From Kingdonia uniflora (Eukaryota > Streptophyta > Magnoliopsida > Ranunculales > Circaeasteraceae): a stretch of DNA of 64,000 nt. The notes beneath the pieces were generated by a model that saw only the letters and a program-made list of their open reading frames with translations, ran no database searches and had not been told where the DNA came from. Positions 45,899 through 56,134 of this stretch are shown piece by piece. The DNA lies in contig JACGCM010001441.1 in the NCBI GenBank assembly GCA_014058105.1, positions 434,001 to 498,000 of the forward strand, read 5' to 3'. The first letter of the stretch is position 1. Every line of letters starts with the position of its first letter. Position numbers and translations under genes: made by a program.

Positions 45899-46251
45899 AG
45901 TTTATTTATATTGTTCTTGATAAGTATTCACAATCTCTACACACACAACCCTGAGGGTGTCTAAGTACCAAATATATATATTTTCCCATTTTCGATTATG
46001 AGACAAAAATAAAATTAGTTCTAAGAGCATCCACAGTACTAGGGTGGGTTAATTTACCCAAAAGCTAGGTGAATTCAATCCACCCCACAGCAGTTAGTCA
46101 AAAAATTAAGGTAAATATTAGCCATCGCATTTCTGAACTGCATGACACAACCTGCATCCCAGATTAAGCCACTTGCCTATATCATAAACGTCTATAACAT
46201 ACGGGAAGTTCAGAACTACGGGGAGGGAGAACTAATATAGGCATGAGCCTG

Positions 46252-46258
46252 TATAAAA
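46252..46258 (+). promoter_or_regulatory. TATA box of PMD gene
   Basis: TATAAAA about 135 bp upstream of the ATG at 46391 and about 230 bp inside the left terminus of the transposon, so the gene appears to use a promoter lying within the element. Confidence 0.5.
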
Positions 46259-46390
46259 TGCCTTTGAATTGCCACAATCCTTTCTCATTTCATAGTTACT
46301 AATTCAAGTTTCTCAAACCCAACTTATTTCTCAAGTTTCCCAACCCCCACCTTTTCCTAGTAATTCAAGGCTATTATCCAAAGATTAACA

Positions 46391-48007
46391 ATGTCAGAAG
46401 AGCCAAGTCATGTTATTCCTAAAATATGGCGTAGGCTAAGCTCCGAAGTTAAACGAAGGGGGAAAGAATTGGTCACGAATATATGGCTGTTATACCTCAC
46501 GGATAATGATCCCGCCCCAACACTCGATGATTTGTACCGAGTTGATCGAAAGAATTATTGGCAAGCTTTTTGTGCAAAATTTATGTGTTATTAACGTTGT
46601 TTGCCAAATGTTCAAAAAAATGCCCGAATAAACATTTAATATGTTAATGTGTTGTTTTTGCAGAACCGAGATGGAATACAATAAAGGGGATCACTGGATA
46701 AGGTATTGAAGTGGTACCAATGGATTGCCAGGTATCCCACATTTAAGAGGTTGGCCGACAATATAGGTTTCGAAGAGTTTTTATTGATTAAGCCAAAAAA
46801 CTCAAATAATCGCTTAATTCATGCTCTCGTGGAACGGTGGTGGCCATCCACCCATACATTTTACTTCCCTTATAAGAAATTTGGCGTTATGACGTTAGAC
46901 TTTGTTATGCTAACGGGCTTATATTTTGGGGTGGGTCTCAAGCTCTTATACAACGATAAGGACTCGATGTTCGAAGAAACACAAATGATGTTCCCCGGAA
47001 TCACAACCAATGATATCAGGTATGGTAACATCACTCTGGCGTATTTAAAAACCTGGACAGAGGCTTTGAATCCTTAAACAAATAATTACAACCAAGACAT
47101 GGATAACGTGTATGAAAGGGCATTTATTGTAAATATAATGGATAATATCTTTTTCTCAAATGTTAGCATATCTCTACCGGCCGATTATCTTGCAGTTTTG
47201 GCATACCACCATATTCTAGGTATGTCGAGGTTCGACTGGGGCACTTTGATTATGACAGTTTTGTATCGGGGACTGGATGAAGTCTTTTTTCTTAAGAATG
47301 GGAAGGGGAAGAGATTAGTCACAGGCTTCTATACTCTTTTAAAGTTATGGTTCTTTAAGTACTGTCGCGTTGGAATGTATCTGGTAAAGATTTCTAACTT
47401 TACCATGTTTATCCTCGTATGGGTGTGTGGAGAGATAAAAGGGCTAGTTCGGGGTCTGAAATCCATCATTCTTTTGCTGTGATCAGAAAAATAATAGAAT
47501 GAAAGGACATAACCAATATTGATTGGCAACCATGGGCGAGGTCCAGACAAGCAATCCATCCAGAGGTAAGAGTTGCCAAAAAGCTTAGTAAAAAAAGAGT
47601 TTTATTAGTTTTAGTCCCATACGGGAATAGTATACTTTGGTATTTAGGTGACCGGTGTATGCGTCAGAACACCGGGCATGATAGTGTTCCCTATGACCCC
47701 CCATAAGAGATTATGGAATTTTCGCAGTACTATCAAGTGTTATCAGGGACTAAAAGAGCTGGACTTTTACGATGGACACAATTATATCATTGATGACATG
47801 GATTACATGACATATTGGCGTTTGGCTCATCCAAATCTTCGGATCGGTTGTAGTTTAATGATGAAGGCCGGGAATATATGGATGGTTGAGCGTGATCTAA
47901 TGAGGCCCGATATAACTCTGCCACCTACTTTGAGTTTAGCCATGCACTCTCAGGTGCAAAGCTATGGTGTTGGGGAATACGACAAGGAAGTAGGGGATAT
48001 GGGATAG
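46391..48007 (+). pseudogene. Plant mobile domain (PMD) gene carried by Harbinger
   Basis: Exon 1 from ATG 46391 (MSEEPSHVIPKIWRRLSSEV). A probable intron ends at CAG 46663. Exon 2 contains the PMD core: YPTFKRLADNIGFEEFL, HALVERWWPSTHTFYFPYKK, MTLDFVMLTGLYFGVGL (46740-46940), then LPADYLAVLAYHHILG and a segment of about 100 residues ending at a frameshift near 47390. An 82-nt GT-AG intron (47566-47647) leads to a last exon with MIVFPMTPHKRLWNF and NYIIDDMDYMTYWRLAHP, ending at 48007. PMD proteins (MAIN/MAIL1 family, 'phosphatase 7 long form' homologues) act in silencing and gene expression in plants and are also known in Mutator and gypsy elements. Two stops and one frameshift make this copy defective. 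Confidence 0.8.
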
Positions 48008-48473
48008 TTTATGGAAATGGAAGGAAGCATTGGAGAACGTAAATGGCTACCGATCCCGGCCATCCAGGTACCACACCCGTGTCCACCTAGGTATAGTGTG
48101 GATGAGTGTGGCATCAAAGCCAAAAAATGCGGTATACGACATATGAAGATTCGAGGCAATACTTTCAACGTATAGAGAAGTAAGAGGAACAACTCTGTCG
48201 GTCACAGGAAATTATTTTAGTCATGGGAGAGAGAAACTAGCTGATATGTATATCAACTATCAGACATAACCATAAGTCCAATGTACCTATGATGAGAGTC
48301 TCGCACATAGCAGACGCGCCCGCCAAATAAAGAGAGGTTAATCAACTTAGGCTATAAAAATTTTATGTTTTGATTAAACTATCGAGTTTATGCCATGTTT
48401 TCTTCAAAACTTTGATAAGCTATGTTTAATTGATTATGCATTATGTTTAAACTTGTGTTTGCTTCAAATATAA
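48008..48473. other. 3' flank of PMD gene
   Basis: AT-rich. A last, decayed coding stretch may continue to about 48200 (EGSIGERKWLPIPAIQVP in another frame). No further feature seen. Confidence 0.35.
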
Positions 48474-49072
48474 GGTTTTTTCAAGTATTTGAATGAAACT
48501 CCCCATAGAGAGGAGTTGATAAATCAACTAATTATGATAATATTGCAATATAGGGAAGGTGTTTGATAAAATGCCTAAATGAAAGAGGAGAAAAAAATTA
48601 AGTATGGAGAGATATACACACAATAGAGGGCACATCAGGTATTTGAGGAAATACCTAAAAGAAAAATCACCAAATAAAACTAAGTATGGAGAATAGAAGC
48701 AATACACAAAGTTACAAGCTCTTGTGCACAATTTAGAACTGTCTGTGTGGCAAATAGAGAGACAATATTAAGCCACGTGTCTTTCACGGTTGCCATACAG
48801 TTCTGAACGCGCGGCAAGGGCCTGTAACTTTGTGAAGAAAATACCTCCCTCTCCATACTTGGTTTTTTTTTTGTAAGTTTCTTTGAGGTATTTCCTCAAA
48901 CACCTTCCATTGCCCTCTATTATGTATGTATTGGTTTATACTTAGTTTTTTTTTTCACCTCTTTCGTTCAGGTATTTCCTCAAACACCTTCCTTCTATTG
49001 AAAAATTAGTTCCATTAGTTTTTTGTATGAGCTACTCTATACGGGGAATTTTTTTAAACACTTGAAAATACC
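48474..49072. mobile_element. Foldback MITE nested in Harbinger
   Basis: 599 bp with long imperfect inverted arms (about 200 bp each): left starts GGTTTTTTCAAGTATTTGAA, right reverse complement starts GGTATTTTCAAGTGTTTAAA; inner segments share GGAAGGTGTTTGA and 'cctctctccatact'-type blocks. Flanks are TAA and TAG, compatible with a TAA target duplication. The centre contains the palindrome-related words 'tagaactgtctgtgtggc' and 'cagttctgaacgcgcggc' also found in the host element, so it belongs to the same broad family. Confidence 0.65.
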
Positions 49073-49252
49073 TAGTATGGAATGTATTTGCTTCCCTTCT
49101 CCATACTTAGTTTTTTTATGAACTTTCGTAATAGCGTTTCCTTAACCATACTGCGTTGTTTTATGACCATTGTTGTGATACTTAGTTGTTTTATGACCTA
49201 TTCTCTATACTTGGTCTAATTGGTGATCAATAACGCAATATTTTACTGGGGT

Positions 49253-49457
49253 AAACTTGTTGACCAAGTAGCTCAACGGCTATATTCATGTAAAAACTTG
49301 TTGACCAAGTAACTCAACGGCTATATTCATATAGAAACTTATTTACCAAGTAGCTCAACGGTGATATTCATGTGGAAACTTATTAACCAAGTAGCTCAAC
49401 GGCTATAATCATGTGAAAACTTGTTTACCAAGTAGCTCAACGACTAGTTTTCTTTCA
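49253..49457 (+). repeat. Left array: five 41-bp repeats
   Basis: Units start at 49253, 49294, 49335, 49376 and 49417, each 'aaact.t.(t/g)accaagtagctcaacgg' plus an AT-rich part, exactly 41 bp apart. The array ends 2 bp before the TATA box of the Myb-like gene. The inverted counterpart is at 52706-52916. Confidence 0.92.
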
Positions 49458-49458
49458 T

Positions 49459-49466
49459 CTATAAAG
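49459..49466 (+). promoter_or_regulatory. TATA box of Myb-like gene
   Basis: CTATAAAG in the context 'tttcatctataaa', 80 bp before ATG 49541. The same context occurs inverted in front of the transposase gene (52693-52707). Confidence 0.75.
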
Positions 49467-49540
49467 GGCATTCATCTTCTACACTTATGTTCTTAATCAT
49501 CTACACTTTCCTCCCTCTTTAGCTTACAAGCAAAACTACC

Positions 49541-51069
49541 ATGTCATCCTTAAGCTCCCAATCTAATTCTCAAAACCACTTTCAATCCTCCAATACGAAC
49601 TAACAAGAGAACATATTTCTGACACAATTTGGTACATATGATTCGTCGCAAATACCTAACCCTTCCCAATATCGTGATCAGCATGTTCGATAACTATTTA
49701 TGCTACACGATAATCAATTTCAATCTCAAACCCAAGGATATTTCCCTCATTACCAAAACCAAGAATATTACCCTTAATTTGATCATTATACGGCTCGTAC
49801 TCTCAACCGGGGAATCCATATTTTCTATCTCACATCGGTGGAAGTTTGAGTACCACGCTGCTGAGAGGTACATGGGGTTTTAAATGATTTAAACCTCAAT
49901 ATATTTCCGGTTGTATCTTCGGTCATCTCTCCGATTCTCAATCCAGTTCTCACGAGAAGTAATACGCGCGAAAAAGTGAAGCCTAAAAGAAAGATGACAC
50001 TGACACCTATTGTAATTGAGGATGAAGTTGATAACGACAAAGAGAGATACAAGAACTCTAAAAATTGATCATCCAATGACTTTGTGAATCTCGCATGCGC
50101 TTGGTCCTAAGTATCTTAAAACCTCGCTACCACGAACAACCAAAAAGCCGCTATATTTTGGTTCAAGGTGCGTGACCAATTCAACTCATTCAATAATGAC
50201 CAATCAATGTGGCGATCATACAACAGTATCAATTGCGCGTATAAGAGGCGACTCAATAAGGATTGTTTAATTTTTAGAGGCATCGTTCAAGACCTCGAAA
50301 GCCGACATTTTACCGATATTAGAACGGGAGACTTCATAAGTAAATTTTTTTTCTCATTTCATTAATTTTGTTAGGTAAATCGCACACATTAGAATTTGGA
50401 ACTTGATTTCTAGGAATGTATGGCATACGAGACATTCGAAAAAGTATAAAAAAAATCATTTACATTTGGGTAGGCTTACAAAGTTTTGGAGCATTGCCCA
50501 AAATGGTCTCAAATTAATCACATCGGGCAATCCGGCCGTAACGTCGCTAGGAAGTTTAATTTTAGCGATAGCCCAAGCAACTCCACCAACAACGAACCCT
50601 CTAAACCTACTTTTTCCCTCCAAATGTCGTAATTTCAGATGATTCTACCAATATGGATGCATCACTATATGCTTGTGGGGAAGTACGGCCGGACGGTAAA
50701 AAAACAAGGCAAAAGAAGTGGCAAAGTCAAGTATAGATTTTGGGGCAAGAAGATGCTTGAAATGACGACAAACATGATGGCAGCATATAATGCGAGAGAT
50801 GAGCAAAAAAAAGATGAAAAGGAAGCTAGAGCTAAAGCATGAGAAGAACAAAAGTTTGTTAGAGAAGCAGAGATTTAAAGGAGGTATGAAGCGGAGCTAA
50901 CTAGAAAAAAGCCATCGAAAATACACATTTGGTTAAGGTGATGACAACGGACATAACTTACCTATTACTGGCATAAAGGCATTGAATGAAGAAGCAAATT
51001 AAACTTTATTCGATGAATTTAAAGGAGCAGTGTCCAAGTGATGACGACGTTTTTAGTGATGAAGATTAA
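49541..51069 (+). pseudogene. Harbinger Myb/NAM-associated accessory protein
   Basis: ATG at 49541 opens MSSLSSQSNSQNHFQSS, then a Gln/Asn/Tyr-rich N-terminus with stops. The trihelix/Myb-like region follows at about 50070-50320 (FVNLACAWS, FKVRDQFNSFNNDQSMWRSY, YNSINCAYKRRLNKDCLIF). Then comes the NAM-associated C-terminal region with CPKWSQI (~50490-50510), a basic segment (~50680-50760) and a charged helix (EMTTNMMAAYNARDEQKKDEKE). PIF/Harbinger elements need such a Myb-like partner, which binds DNA and brings the transposase to the ends. It faces the transposase gene. Several stops and at least one frameshift are present. Confidence 0.72.
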
Positions 51070-51214
51070 TGTAATCCTTAGCGTTAATAGTAGTTTATAA
51101 GTTCTATGTCATTTCATTATTTAAATAAAATTGTTATCAATCGTAAGTATTCTACAAAATATACTTTAATCAAGTAGATAAAATACATTACAACTTCAAC
51201 ATAAAACTACAAAC

Positions 51215-52560
51215 TTTGAAACAAAATACATTACTCTGCCCCTTTTTTAATCCACAAATATGCTGCAAGTTCATTTCATAATTGGAAATGAGCACATTCA
51301 TTTCTAATTTCGTGAATCTTCTCGATAAACTGTGTTATAGTGTTGATCGCGTGTCTTGGATTTAACCTCTCCTTCAAAGAATCTACAGTTTTTTAAAACT
51401 CGGGATCAATATCCACATGTTGGATGTAAGTATGACGTTCATTTTTAACGATCATGTTGTGTATGATTATACATGCATACATAACATTTGCTAGATTATT
51501 AGCTTCCAAAATCGCGCACCGTGCACCAATATTTTAAACTTAGCTTGTAATACCCCAAAAGCACACTTTACGTCTTTCTAACATGCTTCTTGCATCTTTA
51601 TGGTTTGAATAATTGTTTGCCATTTTGAATAGACTCCATCCGCTAAATAATACCCCATAGTGTGCGGGACCGTGCCTATATTATAATTACATGACAGCGT
51701 AACTCTATTAGATATGTTATTAAAGGGCAACCCTTGATACAAGACTTTTGTATCGTTGTTAGAACTGGGCACCCCAAAGAATGCGTGCCATATCCAAAGA
51801 TTTTGCGATGCAACCATTCTAAAATCACCGTCGGCATTTTCTTATACCCGATATAATTTTTTGCCCACCCGGTAGGACAATTCTTCCATTTCCAATGTAT
51901 GCAATCTAAACTACTTAACATCCCCGAGAAGCCTCATGATCAATTCACTTTTAATAGGTATAATGTATCGTTTTCATCAGAAGATCTAAGGTATTGAGCT
52001 TTGAATAGTATTATAATTGTTTTGCAAAAAAAATTTAAACTCAAATTACCTTCAGACTCCCCAATCCGAACGTATTCGTCTTGGGAGTCTGCACTCGTAC
52101 CATAGCATAACAGTCAAACTGCGCACGTTATCTTTTGGTGCGACGATAAGCCTTTCGCCTTAGCGGCATTTTCTCTTAGAATAAAATAGGGGTTTGCATA
52201 AATAAATTGATCATGAATACGCTGATACACACGTCCGCTCATACGGAATCGATGGCAAAATGGAATACCTTTAAAGACTGAGTTGGCACCAAAATAATCC
52301 CGATTAAGGCTAAACTCGCCCAATTTATGATCATAGCATTTTCGCTTATCAATCCTTCCAATTTTACTACTCTCCCACCTGTTTCCATAATGATGTCGCA
52401 TCTTGTTTTTTTCTTCCGCTTCTCCCAACTCCATGAGAACCTTGCTATCCTCATGTATCATCATAATTTAACATTGGAGGAGCTCTTCGCTTCCGGATGA
52501 TGATGAAGACGATGATGACAAGGATGAGAGTGATGAGTCAGACATAATTAGGTCAGACAT
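51215..52560 (-). pseudogene. PIF/Harbinger DDE transposase
   Basis: ATG at 52560 starts a Ser-rich leader (MSDLIMSDSSLSSLSSSSSS). Then come the helical N-terminal domain (HKLGEFSLNRDYFGANSVFK, FCHRFRMSGRVYQRIHDQF, 52330-52190) and the DDE_4/HARBI1-type core. The first Asp is in SLDCIHWKWKNCPTGW (~51905) and the second in MGYYLADGVYSKW (~51655-51620). At the third position the sequence reads KDVKCAFGVLQ (~51575), where KDVERAFGVLQ is usual, so the catalytic Glu is Lys. The C-terminal part (MYACIIIHNMIV, ~51490-51450) follows. A frameshift (~51830) and stops also inactivate it. Confidence 0.88.
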
Positions 52561-52694
52561 TATTGGGTGAAATTGATAACAAGATAATAAAGTAGAGTTT
52601 AAAAGATTAAGATAATAGAGTTAAGTGTAGAAGAGTAATAGAATAAAGTTAAGTATAGAAGAGTAAGATAATAAAGTGTACAAGATGAATAGTT

Positions 52695-52700
52695 TTTATA
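52695..52700 (-). promoter_or_regulatory. TATA box of transposase gene
   Basis: Minus-strand TATAAA in 'catctataaaaact', followed by a TTC/TTA-rich leader to ATG 52560. Mirror copy of the Myb-like gene promoter. Confidence 0.7.
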
Positions 52701-52705
52701 GATGA

Positions 52706-52916
52706 AAAAAACTAGTCGTTGAGCTTCTTGTCAAACAAGTTTTGTCAAAAAACTAGCCGTTGAGCTTCTTGTCAAACAAGTTTTGTCAAAAAACTAGCCG
52801 TTGAGCTTCTTGTCAAACAAGTTTGGCCAAGAAACTAGCCATTGAGCTGCTTTCCAAACAAGTTTGCCCAAAAATATAACCGTTGAGCTTCTTGCTGAAC
52901 AAGTATGCCCAAAACT
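52706..52916 (-). repeat. Right array: five inverted 41-bp repeats
   Basis: Plus-strand units starting 'acta(g)(t/c)cgttgagct' at 52711, 52752, 52793, 52834 and about 52875, again 41 bp apart. Reverse-complemented they match the left array (AAACTTG...AAG.AGCTCAACGG). The array lies directly upstream of the transposase TATA box. Confidence 0.92.
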
Positions 52917-52986
52917 ATAGGCCTTCTGACCACAAAAAAAACCAAGTATAGAGAGGGGAAGGATAAAAAAAATTATGCAAGCTCTA

Positions 52987-53011
52987 GCCGCGCAGTTCAG
53001 AACTGCGCGGC
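52987..53011. promoter_or_regulatory. 25-bp palindrome near Harbinger right end
   Basis: GCCGCGCAGTTC and GAACTGCGCGGC flank one central A, a perfect 12-bp-arm palindrome. Variants occur near 46134, 46208, 48805, 53080 and 53118, and in the MITE at 323-786. It is a candidate binding site for the transposase or Myb-like protein. Confidence 0.6.
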
Positions 53012-53320
53012 ATGAGTTAGCCGTTAGCCATCTTTGAACCATAACCGTCCATGTGTCTCCATCATGAGTGTAGAATGCATGCGCAGTTCTGAAGTATCAT
53101 CATTTTATTGGGTTAAAGGATACGCGTAGTTCTAAAGTGCGGGGCATCAATCCACCAAAAATCTATCTAGAGGGTGGTGAGACCACCATCAGGGTAGATT
53201 TGGGGTGGCCACATCGGCCAATCTACCTAGTTATTGTGGGTAGATTCAGCCAAAAGCAAGGTGAAGGATGCAATCGACCTTGCCTCATCATCCTTTACCT
53301 TGCTGCTACAAATACTCTAA

Positions 53321-55034
53321 TATATCGACCTAATATCTTATATTTGGACAATAAATTGTCAAAATTGTGTTTTATTTACTGGTGATAAACTAGGGTAAAT
53401 CCTATAATGAGCCCATATTTTGATTTATTAGTTAATAAACTCAATTCATTAGTGATATTTTGAACCATAATAAGCATATCATACTTATCAAGATAATTAA
53501 TCTGCAGAAAAATATAAAAAATCTAGCTAGATAATATGACATTTTTGGTAATATATCTAAAAAAATGATTCTAGCAATAAATATTAATTATTTATGATAA
53601 AATTAATATTATTAATTTTTCTTACATTCGCAGATATGTTAAAATAATAGTATCAAGCTCAAAAGAGAGAAAAATATAGGGTATAAATTCTAGCTAGGCT
53701 TTCAATTTTTTGGTAGAAAGGTTTTTGAGGGTATAACAAGGATACTTCGTGGGAGAGGTTTATCAATTAAGTGTTTTATTTAACAGTTAATACTTTCGAT
53801 GTGCAGTCTTTGTGCCAGAGATTAAAAGAATTACCATGTCATTGAGCTCCTCAGGAAGAAACTTTAATGAGACGTGAGGAGAAAATGCAAATTATGGGTG
53901 GTATGGGATGAAATTTTAGAATTTTATCATGATAGAATGATCAATACATTCAATTTCTACCTATTTATTATGAAACTTTTGTCCTTTGTAGATGTGTAAT
54001 TCATAATCACCCTTTAAGTCTCATATTCTCCCCATCATTTATTTATATTGACATATCGTACCGTATAATATATTTGTCTAATGATAATTTGTTTTCAACA
54101 ATAATGATTATTTTGAACTATTGAGAAAATTTATAGTTGTTACACTATTTTTAGAATTTTAATATTCCATCATTTTCTGTAAAAGAATAATTACAAAACA
54201 AAGTAGGTAGGAATTATTTTTTTGCATATGCAATTGTTGAGATTTTCAGGAAATATAATAGTCCAACCATACGATTAGGTTATGATTATTTAGTACATAA
54301 CCAATACCAAAATCAAATCCCAAATTTAGCACTCATTTTCGAAAGCAACAGTAAACCTTTCAATTTTGGCTGGGGGTTTCAATAAACTTAGATTTTAATT
54401 TTTTTTAATTTTTGGTACTCGATTAAATATTTTTAAGCTTTTTATTTTCTTTTTTTGGATTATTTCGGTAATTATGACCAATTATGGTCTAAAAGTGGGT
54501 TGCTCGGGTAATTTCACGTAAAAATAATTAAACTATTTTCCCTATTTATTAAATTTATTTTATTTATAAAAATGACATCTACAAATACTATTTTCTTTAA
54601 TGGTATATGGACATTATTTCACATGATGGTCTTGAGTTCAAATGTTCAATTCTCACAACCAACAATTTTGCTTAAATCTTGTTAGATTAGAGAGGGGAAA
54701 AAACTTTTTTTAGCAAATATTTGATTTTATTGAATAATGAAGTTACAAGAGATGCGGGCAGAGGACTATAGCTCAAATAAAGAAAGAAAAAATAATACAT
54801 CATTTTCTAAAAAGTTGCCATAACCATCTTGCTAAGGATAAGTACTGCTACTCCATAATCCAAAAGCCTTCGTGTCACCCATTCATTTCTAACCTAACAA
54901 AAGTCCACAGGCTTCCCTCTTAGATACTTTTGTCTTTTCTGTAAAAGTAAACCCATTTCTCAATACATGAACATGTTTTAAAGGCATCCATCCATATTGC
55001 TTGCAGATATTCATTTCTACGAAGCATGCATGAA
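53321..55034. other. Intergenic, no gene recognised
   Basis: Strongly AT-rich, no long reading frame, no transposon ends identified. Confidence 0.5.
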
Positions 55035-55159
55035 TCAATATCTATAGTCAGTCCGATAGGTACATAGAACTATAATAAGAATCAAGGCAATGAGGATAGC
55101 CAAAACAATCAAATTTATCTTCATATTTGCAACCACATCTTTCACCTCATCTTGGTCCC
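55035..55159 (-). pseudogene. VAMP72-type R-SNARE, last exon (broken)
   Basis: Minus strand, after a good splice acceptor (TTTTCTGTTGTAG, ending 55160). The exon begins GTKMR-stop-KMWLQ, then after a 1-nt shift NMKINLIVLAILIALILIIV and a short tail to a stop at 55035. This is the basic juxtamembrane motif plus the C-terminal transmembrane anchor of plant VAMP72 (VAMP721/722/724-like) R-SNAREs, which drive fusion of secretory vesicles with the plasma membrane. The stop is a CGA-to-TGA type change. The longin domain and SNARE helix were not found upstream (55.2-58.5 kb). The preserved intron boundary argues for a duplicated gene fragment and not a processed copy. Confidence 0.75.
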
Positions 55160-55161
55160 CT

Positions 55162-56134
55162 ACAACAGAAAATCATGTACCCACAAAAAACACTACATGA
55201 TCAAAACAAGGTAAACAAGCAGTAAATAAAGGGATTATGAGAGGCGACTGTAAATGAAGCTTTTAGTATCAAAAAAATTTATGACTTGATGATGTATGCA
55301 AGAATTATGATCGAGAAATTTCTTAGATGTGCCTCAGGCTTTCATTTTGGTAATGTACCCATGGAATTTTCATAACCGTGGTTGAATGCTTTCCTATGGA
55401 ATATCTAAATAAGCATATACTCTAATTATATTTAGGCCCTTGAATTATCCATTTTTTTATGGTGTATTGTAAGACCTATAAAGTAAATAAGGATCGGGAA
55501 ACTATAGTATACTGTAATTACTATCAACCAATAAGTTTTGATGAAGCAAACAACATAATTAACAAAAGCTGAAAATGGCGATAAACATCCATAAACCTTA
55601 TTCTATAATGCAAAATTTTCATCTATTTGAACCAGCAAAAATCAAGGCACACCTGCATTGTAATATAGCTATTATTCACATATATCCAAACACAACGTTG
55701 CAAACCTAACAATCTAACTCGAAAAGAGAACTATTTTTTAAAACTAACCAGCTAGCTCCCACGCACACACCTCACCAAGTTCACAACAATAACGAAAATC
55801 ATGGTAGATACATGCACATTCATCTTTCTCGCTACATGAGAAGGACCATATACCTTCAGGATAAAAAGGAATAACAAAAAATTCAAAAAGGTGCTTTGAG
55901 AGTAGAAACATAACCTACTTGCCCAAAACCTTTGTTAGCATTTGAGCATAATAATCCACCATTTGCGCTTTCGTGACAACATATGGTTTGCCCATTTGAA
56001 CAAACTAGTACTTTGAATATGCCTTTAGAAACAATTGAAATTTTTTACTGAAAACTTGGGCTTCAACATTTCCATAAAAAAAAAACAGCATTGGGGTTTA
56101 GCCGTAAAAAGTAAACAACAACGAGGAAAACATA
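55162..56134. other. No gene recognised
   Basis: Presumably intron or flank of the VAMP72 fragment. No further SNARE exon readable. Confidence 0.4.

Larger units (their letters stand above)
41201..45967 (+). mobile_element. Endogenous caulimovirid, copy 2 (lacks RT/RNase H)
   Basis: Related to copy 1 by gene order and sequence from its leader (homology from about 1515/41205) through movement and coat proteins, and again at the poly(A) region ('cataataaataaaagtt', 'gtgtctaagtac'). It is shorter: just after the protease active-site motif (~44870) the sequence changes and no reverse transcriptase or RNase H is present. The left limit lies about 200 bp inside the virus compared with copy 1. The movement and coat regions are better preserved than in copy 1. 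Confidence 0.85.
46025..53317. mobile_element. PIF/Harbinger transposon with three gene remnants
   Basis: 7293 bp flanked by TAA on both sides (46022-46024, 53318-53320), the Harbinger target duplication. Terminal inverted repeats are aged: left GAGCATCCACAGTACTAGGG, right (reverse-complemented) GAGTATTTGTAGCAGCAAGG, both close to the MITE at 323-786. Order: left TIR, PMD-domain gene (+), nested foldback MITE, five 41-bp repeats, Myb-like gene (+), transposase gene (-), five inverted 41-bp repeats, right TIR. The transposase plus Myb-like pair is standard for PIF/Harbinger; the PMD gene and paired arrays are not. All three genes are broken. Confidence 0.85.

Noticed and set aside
46025..48473. 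PMD gene as a resident host gene outside the transposon
   Set aside because: The TIR and TAA lie left of its TATA box, and I see no second set of termini separating it from the Myb/transposase part; still, only other copies can settle this.
49253..49457. Regular 41-bp repeats considered as CRISPR-like array
   Set aside because: Eukaryotic context, no distinct spacers (whole unit repeats), direct promoter position, inverted twin array; a tandem repeat of a transposon.
55186..55197. 'cactacatgatc' considered as the missing CACTA end
   Set aside because: Only the generic CACTA word matches; following bases do not match the terminus at 59197.
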